Origin: Marinobacter piscis
GTDB lineage: Bacteria; Pseudomonadota; Gammaproteobacteria; Pseudomonadales; Oleiphilaceae
Reading direction: 5' to 3'
DNA: 64,000 nucleotides
NCBI RefSeq assembly: GCF_007671655.1
Contig: NZ_VCGX01000003.1
Coordinates: forward strand, 310,001 to 374,000
Under the pieces are notes generated by a model. It was not told the origin of the DNA. It saw nothing but the letters and a program-made list of their open reading frames with translations, and searched no databases. The position numbers and the translations under genes were made by a program. Positions 57,802-64,000 of the stretch are shown here, one piece after another; position 1 is the first letter of the stretch, and every line of letters begins with the position of its first letter.

Positions 57802-59322
57802 TCAGTCGTACGCCTTCATGGGCGCGAAACGCCGAAGCTCGCTGAGCTTGTAGCCGGTGTACTGGCCCATCAGGAGAATCAGGCCCAGAATTGCAAAGTG
57901 CAGCTCCGGGAAGTTGAACGTCAGGTGGCCCGCCAGGGGAGCACTCATCAGCAGGTAGGCACAGATAGCCACGAACAGGCTTCCCGAGCCCTGCACCAAT
58001 ACTTCCTGACCCCCTTCCTCTTCCCAGAGAATGGACATCCGCTCAATGGTCCACGCGATAATAACCATCGGGAAGAAGGTGACAGTCATGCCGGTATTAA
58101 AGCCCATCTGATAACCGAACACACTCAGCCCTGCGGTAATGAAGATCACCAGAATGATCAGGGCAGAAATCCGCGATACCAGCAACAGGTTGAGGCTCGA
58201 CAGGTAGCCCCGCATCAGCAGGCCAATGGACACGATCGACAAGAAAGCGATAAGGCCGGGAATCAGGGTTGTCTGAACAAAAGCAACGGCAATCAATACC
58301 GGCATAAAGGTGCCAGAGGTGCGAATGCCGATCACCATACGCATAAACGCAACCACAAAGGCGCCCAGGGGCAGCAACAAAAGCATGCGGAACATGCTTT
58401 GTTCTTCAATCGGAAGCTCATAAAAGCTCAGGAAACCAAGCCCGTTGCCCTCGGATTGCATGGCCGCTAACTGGAGCGCAGGAATGGTCTGCCGGATCAT
58501 GGAAAAGCTGACTTCGGAGCTGTCTCCCCCGACAACGTCGAGCAGCGAGCCCGAGCCCTGTCGCCAGAGCAACAGGTCATCTGGAACTCCCTGTTCGGCG
58601 GTTTTGGGGTTCAGCGTAAGCCAGCGCTCACCGTTATATATCTGCAGAAACGGCGTCAGGTGTTGTCGCCGGCGAGCATCTTCCAGTTTCAGGCCGTCGG
58701 CAGTTCGTGCCGGAATACCCGAATGATTAAGCATGTTAACCAGCAGCGGCAGGTAATTTTCTTCAGAGACCAGCAACGTTGTGTTCTGAATCCGGGTATC
58801 TGGCTGCATCAGGCGGATCAACTCCCGTGTCATGCTTTCTGGGGTGCTGGACCGGGCTTCAGCCTGCGCCAGGATTTCCCGCACGGCTGTGGCTTCGGGC
58901 TCTTCCCAGAACAGGCGCCGGGTTTCCGGCGGCTGCTCAGGCGGCACAGGCTCTGCAGAGGCATCTGGAATGAACTGCGCTTTGAAGTACAGGGTTTGTG
59001 GGCCGGTTACATCACGCTTGGTCCACTCGGCGCGACGACTGTCAGACTTATCAATAATTGAAAAACCATACCCCGGAGACGCTGCCTGCTCGGTCAGAAT
59101 CAGGAAGCCTGGCGGTTGTTCAGGAACATTAAGGCTCGCCACGACGGGTTCGTTGGAACCATCGAAATCAACGCGGGCCTCCACCATCCAGACCGGGCGT
59201 TGCTCGCCTGTGAGCCAGGGGATGCCCAGTTCTACATGGCGCCATACAGCAAGCGAAATCCCCGCAGCTATGAGCAGAAAAACAGCGATATAAAACGGTA
59301 AGCGTGAAGGGCCCTGGTTCAC
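57802..59322 (-). CDS. Inactive transglutaminase-like protein fused to seven membrane helices
   Basis: A 506-aa membrane protein. One N-terminal helix (about 8-26) precedes a periplasmic domain (about 60-285) of the transglutaminase fold, in which the cysteine-histidine-aspartate triad does not appear, consistent with an inactive, binding role. The C-terminal part (about 315-495) has seven hydrophobic helices. This is the architecture known as inactive transglutaminase-7TM, nearly always encoded with a RimK-like ligase and a retropepsin-like protein, as here. The gene overlaps the upstream protease gene by 4 bases. The domain probably recognises a peptide or glycan signal. Confidence 0.9.
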   Translation of the reverse strand: MNQGPSRLPFYIAVFLLIAAGISLAVWRHVELGIPWLTGEQRPVWMVEARVDFDGSNEPVVASLNVPEQPPGFLILTEQAASPGYGFSIIDKSDSRRAEWTKRDVTGPQTLYFKAQFIPDASAEPVPPEQPPETRRLFWEEPEATAVREILAQAEARSSTPESMTRELIRLMQPDTRIQNTTLLVSEENYLPLLVNMLNHSGIPARTADGLKLEDARRRQHLTPFLQIYNGERWLTLNPKTAEQGVPDDLLLWRQGSGSLLDVVGGDSSEVSFSMIRQTIPALQLAAMQSEGNGLGFLSFYELPIEEQSMFRMLLLLPLGAFVVAFMRMVIGIRTSGTFMPVLIAVAFVQTTLIPGLIAFLSIVSIGLLMRGYLSSLNLLLVSRISALIILVIFITAGLSVFGYQMGFNTGMTVTFFPMVIIAWTIERMSILWEEEGGQEVLVQGSGSLFVAICAYLLMSAPLAGHLTFNFPELHFAILGLILLMGQYTGYKLSELRRFAPMKAYD

Positions 59323-60122
59323 TGTTCTTCTCCATTTTTGGAGCGCTCAAGGATGGACTTGGGCAGCTCTGTTGCATACTCCTTGCCTACATCAATCAGC
59401 ATGACATCCCGCAAAATGTTGCGACCGATCAGGGCCTGGTAGGTAAGGTTGCTGCGATTGGTCAGGGTGAACTCGGCAACCTGCTGATGATCACCAATAG
59501 AGAACTGCAACTCTACCACCACCCGGCGCTCAGCCTCCTCGGTGCTGGCCTGAATGACCTTAACGCGCCGGGAAATCTCTTTTTCCAGCGTGGTGAACTC
59601 TTCTGTGCCGGGCACTGGCACATCAAAACGTACCCAGTTATTGCCGTCCCGCTCAAAGCGGGTGATGTTGCGGGCGTCGATAGACGAGGTTTCTGCGCCA
59701 CTGTCTATACGTGCCTTGTAGACGAACCGGGAATCCGCCAGATAAAAGTTTTCCACTTCACCCACAACCACTTTGCCCTTGAGCCGGTCAGCCCGGCCTT
59801 TTGAGTCGTCAATGGCAGGGCAGGCTCTCTGGGCCGGTATGGGTGGGCACGAGGGTTTGGCAACCTGGGTTGAAATGGCTTCCAGCACTTTTTCAGTGGC
59901 GTTTTGATTGTGCTTCAGGACTTCTTCGTGCCTTATCTTTGCGTTGTCCTCCATGGTCACGAGTGTTTCGCGCTGACTCTGGACCGAGTTATTAAGCTCG
60001 CTCAGATTTGATTTGGGAACCATGAAGTACTGGTCTGCGGAGCACCCCGTTAGCAGAACTGTTCCTGCAAGCGCAATAACGGAGAACGTAGACAAACCAG
60101 CCCGCAATCGTTTTAAAGACAT
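59319..60122 (-). CDS. Retropepsin-like lipoprotein (ATP-dependent zinc protease family, RimB-like)
   Basis: A 267-aa lipoprotein with signal peptide and lipobox LLTGC (C27). A coiled region (about 36-88) and a Cys pair (C92, C101) precede the PF05618 domain (about 115-258). Its active-site-like motif is D140-S-G-A-E (ARIDSGAETSS), where retroviral-type aspartic proteases have D-T-G-A, and a second ALIGRNILRDVMLID strand completes the fold. The 'zinc protease' name is historical. It is first in the operon with the 7TM and RimK-like genes, and a stem-loop lies in its leader. Substrate and activity are unproven. Confidence 0.88.
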   Translation of the reverse strand: MSLKRLRAGLSTFSVIALAGTVLLTGCSADQYFMVPKSNLSELNNSVQSQRETLVTMEDNAKIRHEEVLKHNQNATEKVLEAISTQVAKPSCPPIPAQRACPAIDDSKGRADRLKGKVVVGEVENFYLADSRFVYKARIDSGAETSSIDARNITRFERDGNNWVRFDVPVPGTEEFTTLEKEISRRVKVIQASTEEAERRVVVELQFSIGDHQQVAEFTLTNRSNLTYQALIGRNILRDVMLIDVGKEYATELPKSILERSKNGEEQ

Positions 60123-60142
60123 GAAAGACCCCTGAGCCGGTT

Positions 60143-60171
60143 GCCGGTCACACCCGATAAAATGTGACGGC
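60143..60171 (-). repeat. Hairpin in the leader of the retropepsin-like gene
   Basis: GCCGGTCACA (60143-60152) pairs with TGTGACGGC (60163-60171), with one bulge. It lies 20 bases ahead of the start codon on the minus strand. It may affect translation or act as a protein-binding palindrome. Confidence 0.4.
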
Positions 60172-60235
60172 CTGGAATTTGATGGCAGAGAATATCCGGA
60201 GCGGAAGTATACAGCAATCGACGTGTGTTTTTGCT

Positions 60236-60598
60236 TTACAGTTGGTTAAGGAGCGCTTCCTCTGAACGTAGATAATCCTGGATAACCGGAGAACAATTGA
60301 GATAGAAAAGCAGCAGCTCCCGCTGAACATCCTGATCCTGAACCCGGGCTGCGTACACAATAAGATCAAGCAGCTCCTCATCGCTGCTGGTTTCAGTGAT
60401 TTCATAGCGCTTGCCGTAGCGGCTGTTCAACAGGCCGGTGAGGCGCTCCAGATGAAACTCGCCAGTATGGGTCACATGAGGCAGTACGCGAAAACTGTCC
60501 GCCTTAAAAGTATCGGATGCACCCGGTTTACCTTCACGGCCAACCAGACCCGTTTGCGGGAATTCTGCGCCCAGTTTTCGCCAAAGTTGTTTAAGCAT
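60236..60598 (-). CDS. Hypothetical protein, 120 aa
   Basis: I do not recognise this protein. It is soluble, mixed in charge and without signal peptide. The N-terminal part (MLKQLWRKLGAEFP) is a basic amphipathic helix; the second half is acidic and helical (DEELLDLIVYAARVQDQDVQRELLLFYLN). It is 113 bases upstream of the retropepsin-like gene on the same strand, so they may be co-transcribed, but a gap containing a hairpin separates them. Reading-frame integrity and composition support a real gene. Confidence 0.6.
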   Translation of the reverse strand: MLKQLWRKLGAEFPQTGLVGREGKPGASDTFKADSFRVLPHVTHTGEFHLERLTGLLNSRYGKRYEITETSSDEELLDLIVYAARVQDQDVQRELLLFYLNCSPVIQDYLRSEEALLNQL

Positions 60599-60871
60599 GG
60601 TTATCCATCTGGTTCTGTACCGGCCCGGAAGTCGTTAATAAAGCGTAATGCCAAAATTCGCGGACGACAGTTACCCTTTTAATGGATATTCGTCGCCGCG
60701 TCCAGAGAAAGGTCAGAGTGCATTACCAAAATGCTGAACAGTCGAAACCCTTGCCGTGTGCAGGTCTCATGGAGAAGCCGGTGAGAGAAAACGGCGCGTG
60801 AATGTTATAGAATGTAATATCTTCGAAAGGTTGCGTTAACCCTCCCATGTATACACCCAAGGAGTTTGTTT
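60599..60871. other. Intergenic region ahead of rmuC
   Basis: A 273-base divergent gap between the hypothetical gene (minus) and rmuC (plus). It is AT-rich near TTATAGAATGTAATAT (about 60803-60818), a possible -10 zone for rmuC. I see no RNA gene, repeat or clear operator. Confidence 0.5.
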
Positions 60872-62287
60872 GTGCCTGAGGCCGTCAGCGAATTTATTGT
60901 AACCAGGCCGGGGCTGATGGTAGCACTGGTGAGTCTGTTGTGGGTGGTGACCGCCCTTATAGCAGGGCTTCTGGCAAAAGCACGGCCTGAAAAGCGTGCA
61001 GCGGCGCTGCAATCTGAAGTGGCGACCTACAGCCGGCGTGTTGAAGAGTTGTTAACCGAACGTGAAGCCCAGAACGAAAAAGCCGACGCGCTCACAGCTG
61101 AGCTGGGTGAAGCCAGAGCAGCCCTGCGGGAACAACAGGCAAGCCTTAACGAAGAACGGCGCTCAGCAGCAGAAAAACTGGAATTGCTGGAGCGTAACCG
61201 CGACAGCCTGAAGCAGGAGTTCGAAAATCTCGCCAACCGGATATTTGAGCAGAAAAATGAGCGCGTCAGCCAGCAAACCCGCACCAGCCTGGACACGCTG
61301 CTTAACCCTTTTCGTGATCAGTTGCAGGACTTCCGTAAGCGGGTGGAAGATGTATACACCACAGAAACCCGTGATCGTCAGGCTTTGCGTAGCGAAATAA
61401 AGTCGTTACAGAGCCTCAATCAACAGATAACCGAGGAAGCCGCCAACCTGGCCAAGGCCCTGAAAGGCGACAAGCAGATACAGGGTAACTGGGGCGAACT
61501 GGTTCTTGAGCGAGTACTGGAAAAGTCCGGGCTACGCAAAGGCACGGAATACGAAACCCAGAGCAGCTACAGGGATGCAGACAATCAGCTGCTGCGGCCC
61601 GACGTGGTGGTCCACCTGCCGGATAACCGTAACCTGGTGATTGACTCCAAAGTATCGCTGGTCGCTTACCAGAAGTGGGTGACAGAGGAAGACGAGAGCG
61701 CCCGCGAAGCAGCGCTTAAGCAACACGTGGATGCAGTGCGAACCCACATACGCACCCTCAGCGAGAAAGATTACAGCCAGCTTGGCGGGCTGCACTCGCC
61801 GGATTTTGTTCTGCTGTTTATGCCCATAGAACCCGCGTTTGTGGCAGCTTTTCAGCAAGATGAGAGCCTGTTCTCTGAAGCCTTTGAACGCAAGATTATC
61901 GTGGTAACACCGACTACACTACTGGCAACGTTGCGCACCATCGAAAATGTCTGGCGCTATGAGCGGCAAAGCCAGAACGCGCGCCAGATTGCAGAGCGGG
62001 CGGGAGCTGTGTACGACAAACTCAGGGTGTTTGTGGAAGCCATGGAGCGCCTTGGTGGCCAGCTTGATACCGCACAGGGAACATTTGATTCGGCCATGAA
62101 TACGCTGACCCGAGGCCGGGGAAACCTTGTTTCCCAGGCAAACCGGTTTGTAGAACTGGGCGTTAGAGTAAAAAAAGAGCTGCCGAAGGCCATAACCGAA
62201 CAGGCAGAAGTGGACTCAGAGACGGCAAGCACCGCAGATATCGGGAGTGCCGACCATGAACAGGGAGAAAGTGTGCCATGGCAGTGA
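60872..62287 (+). CDS. rmuC: DNA recombination protein RmuC
   Basis: RmuC limits inversion at short repeats and has a predicted endonuclease-like core. The 471-aa protein has one N-terminal membrane helix (about 12-34), a long coiled coil (about 40-150), and the RmuC domain (about 150-440) with QGNWGELVLERVLEKSGL, VIDSKVSLVAYQKW and FMPIEPAF, typical of the family's restriction-fold core. The start is GTG at 60872, seven bases after AAGGAG; a TTG six bases earlier is too close to it. The end overlaps the next gene by 10 bases. Confidence 0.94.
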   Translation: MPEAVSEFIVTRPGLMVALVSLLWVVTALIAGLLAKARPEKRAAALQSEVATYSRRVEELLTEREAQNEKADALTAELGEARAALREQQASLNEERRSAAEKLELLERNRDSLKQEFENLANRIFEQKNERVSQQTRTSLDTLLNPFRDQLQDFRKRVEDVYTTETRDRQALRSEIKSLQSLNQQITEEAANLAKALKGDKQIQGNWGELVLERVLEKSGLRKGTEYETQSSYRDADNQLLRPDVVVHLPDNRNLVIDSKVSLVAYQKWVTEEDESAREAALKQHVDAVRTHIRTLSEKDYSQLGGLHSPDFVLLFMPIEPAFVAAFQQDESLFSEAFERKIIVVTPTTLLATLRTIENVWRYERQSQNARQIAERAGAVYDKLRVFVEAMERLGGQLDTAQGTFDSAMNTLTRGRGNLVSQANRFVELGVRVKKELPKAITEQAEVDSETASTADIGSADHEQGESVPWQ

Positions 62288-63129
62288 AAACCAACACATA
62301 CCGTTTACTGGCCCGGGCTGTTATTCTCGCCTCGGCCCTGGTGGCAGGGCAGGCAGCTGCGCTGGCTCCCGAGCATGAAACCCGCCGGCTGATGCTGGCA
62401 ATAGAAGACGCGGTGACCAGCGAAAGCTGGGGCGAGGCCAGTGAGTACCTGAACCGGCTTCAGCTTCTCGATGCCGAAAAACCCGCAGACTATCACTACT
62501 ACCGTGGCCGGGTGATGCTGCAGACTTCCCATTTCAATGAAGCCCAGGCGGCGCTTGACACCTATGTAACCAAAGCCGGTGCAGAAGGCAGCCACTACCA
62601 GAAATCCCTGAAGCTGATTACCGAGATTGAGCGGGCGCGCAAAAAGCAAGCGCAAACCACCAAAACCGGTAAAGACTCCCGAGTGGCGGTGATTGAGCCG
62701 GCGGGTGACAAGCGGCTTGAGGCTCTGCGCGAACTGTATTTAACAGACTCGGACCGCAAGGCGCTGGTTATGCACCTGAACAGCCTGCTGGGTGTGGCCG
62801 GGTGGCGTCACGACCCCTCGATTGTACGCCTGGACAAACCCGCCGATATTGAATACCGGCTAAGCATTGAAGGCGATGCACTATCCATTCAGGAAATTAA
62901 TCGCAAGACCCCGGATGGCATTACACGCAGAACCAGCCAGGTGAGGGTGTTTGGTATCAACCCCCAGGTAGAGTGGGGATGTGAGCAGGCCGTAGGTGCC
63001 TGCTGGATCTACGACCCGCGCGACGGGTCACGCCTGTTCCAGCTTTCACCGGACCGCAAGCAGACAGAGGAAGTAGCCCAGACTCTGGGTAAGCTGATCC
63101 GCAATCTGCAGGCACCTTCGGGCTCCTAG
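62278..63129 (+). CDS. Exported protein with TPR-like N-terminal half
   Basis: A 283-aa protein with a probable signal peptide (basic MAVKTNTYRLLARA, a hydrophobic stretch, ending near AAALA at 29). The next 80 residues look like paired TPR helices (SWGEASEYLNRLQLLD, YHYYRGRVMLQTSHFNEAQAALDTYV), then a basic linker rich in K and T (about 120-135). The C-terminal 140 residues are of mixed alpha-beta type with two cysteines (GCEQAVGACWIYD). No known function. It overlaps rmuC by 10 bases, so it is coupled to it. Periplasmic scaffold or adaptor is a guess. Confidence 0.75.
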   Translation: MAVKTNTYRLLARAVILASALVAGQAAALAPEHETRRLMLAIEDAVTSESWGEASEYLNRLQLLDAEKPADYHYYRGRVMLQTSHFNEAQAALDTYVTKAGAEGSHYQKSLKLITEIERARKKQAQTTKTGKDSRVAVIEPAGDKRLEALRELYLTDSDRKALVMHLNSLLGVAGWRHDPSIVRLDKPADIEYRLSIEGDALSIQEINRKTPDGITRRTSQVRVFGINPQVEWGCEQAVGACWIYDPRDGSRLFQLSPDRKQTEEVAQTLGKLIRNLQAPSGS

Positions 63130-64000
63130 CCCTGAGTACTGAGACTGCCCCGCTCGCCTTCGCGATAGGCGCCCGGGGTAACGCCTGTCCACTTTTTGAA
63201 AGCCCGGTGAAACGTTGAAGGCTCGGTAAAGCCCACCTTTTCGGCAATGTCGTTAATCGACAACTCGGGTCTCCCCAGGTAATAAATTGCCGTATCCCGG
63301 CGGAGCAGATCCTTGATCTCCTGAAACGACGTGTTTTCCTGCTTCAACCGGCGGCGCAGCGTTTGCGGACTAGTGTGCAGCTCACTGGCAATCCAGTCAA
63401 AATCCGGCAGCGGCCGGGAAAAGTTCCGCCCGATCAGGCCCCGGATCTGGCCAGTAAACGTATTGCTTTCGTCGGGACGTGACAGCAGATCAGCCGGCGA
63501 CGTTTTCAGAAACTGGTGAATCTCCGGCCTGGCCCGGATCACCGGCGCCGACAAAAAGCGGTTATCGAAAGTCAGGGCCGTGTGCTCAGACTCAAACGCC
63601 AGCGGGCAGTGAAAAATATGCCGGTACTCATCCCCATGGGCGGGCCGGGGGTAATCGAATTCTGCCTTCTTCAGCTCAACAGGTTGCCCCACCAGCCAGC
63701 TGCCCAGGCGATGCCAGATAACCAGGATGCTCTCACGCAGAAAGTAATGGGGGTCGTAAATGTCGCCTTCAATGCGGGTAACCAGTTGTGTGTTTTGCGG
63801 CCCGGTGATCAACTCCATGGACACCATAGGCTCGAACAGCCGGGAAAACTGCCAGGCCCGGCGATACACCGTCTCCAGAGTGGGGCAGTCAATCACCAGC
63901 GCACACATAGTGGCAAACGTGCCCGCCCGTGCCCGGCGTGGCCCCATGCCCAGAAACTCATCGTCCATGCGGGTCCAGGCAATTTGCAGCAACCGGCTGA
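63126..64000 (-). CDS. AraC-family transcriptional regulator, 5' end outside the window
   Basis: The minus-strand frame runs to the window edge without a start; about 291 codons are visible. The sensor part (PF12625 type) has lost its beginning, while the DNA-binding domain is whole (about the last 100 residues: IASELHTSPQTLRRRLKQE and NDIAEKVGFTEPSTFHRAFKKWTG). It is the third such regulator in the window. It converges with the TPR-like gene, overlapping by 4 bases. Its target should lie beyond position 64000. Confidence 0.88.
   Translation of the reverse strand, partial: SRLLQIAWTRMDDEFLGMGPRRARAGTFATMCALVIDCPTLETVYRRAWQFSRLFEPMVSMELITGPQNTQLVTRIEGDIYDPHYFLRESILVIWHRLGSWLVGQPVELKKAEFDYPRPAHGDEYRHIFHCPLAFESEHTALTFDNRFLSAPVIRARPEIHQFLKTSPADLLSRPDESNTFTGQIRGLIGRNFSRPLPDFDWIASELHTSPQTLRRRLKQENTSFQEIKDLLRRDTAIYYLGRPELSINDIAEKVGFTEPSTFHRAFKKWTGVTPGAYREGERGSLSTQG

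Overview
The window looks like a chromosomal segment of a marine gammaproteobacterium, most likely Marinobacter or a close relative. This rests on gene content and order from memory, not on a search: mutS-fdxA beside pncC-recA; nadK-phosphatase-rhomboid-DUF1315-DUF2797-pepN as in pseudomonads; thrS-infC-rpmI-rplT-pheST-ihfA-merR; many AraC regulators of the arabinose-binding-like type; and lipid-oxidation genes (acyl-CoA synthetase end, FadH, MaoC). There are no insertion sequences, phage genes, integrases or CRISPR arrays. It reads as core genome with a few accessory operons.

Layout. 1-5.5 kb: the end of an acyl-CoA synthetase, a UraA-fold-like permease, then an operon of a diiron-type metal-dependent hydrolase, a DegV lipid-binding protein, an unknown 344-aa protein and a LysE exporter. 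5.5-11 kb: fdxA and mutS on the minus strand; pncC and SOS-controlled recA (perfect LexA box) on the plus strand, with a flavoprotein where recX often sits. 11-15.7 kb: a LonB-type AAA protease, a FixJ-like regulator and a soluble FixL-like histidine kinase. 15.7-21.4 kb: MaoC hydratase, two AraC regulators, tRNA-Asp and fadH. 21.4-29.2 kb: an unknown protein, nadK, a phosphatase, a rhomboid protease, then DUF1315-DUF2797-pepN behind a Fur-box-like palindrome.

29.4-34.5 kb: a predicted envelope lipid-export operon (DUF1329, YCF48-repeat protein, MMPL/RND transporter). 34.6-38.3 kb: a TAXI-TRAP uptake system with a terminator between binding protein and permease. 38.4-45.9 kb: translation genes. 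The thrS leader carries a 7-bp stem with a 7-nt loop that copies a tRNA-Thr(GGU) anticodon arm, and infC appears to start at AUU; both imply translational autoregulation. 45.9-52.3 kb: a DUF2892 membrane protein, a Crp/Fnr regulator, an aldehyde dehydrogenase and the CysA-W-T/Sbp sulfate ABC transporter. 52.4-56.8 kb: an NAD(P)-binding protein, tRNA-Pro, a glutamate-synthase-like flavoenzyme and a BCCT transporter. 56.8-60.6 kb: a minus-strand cassette of RimK-like ATP-grasp ligase, inactive transglutaminase-7TM protein and retropepsin-like lipoprotein, a little-understood peptide-ligase system. 60.8-64 kb: rmuC, a repeat-containing periplasmic protein and a truncated AraC regulator.

The most interesting signals are the thrS anticodon mimic, the Fur-like box ahead of DUF1315-DUF2797, the GIY-YIG-like segment in DUF2797, the ATP-grasp/7TM/retropepsin cassette, and the DUF1329-YCF48-MMPL operon.
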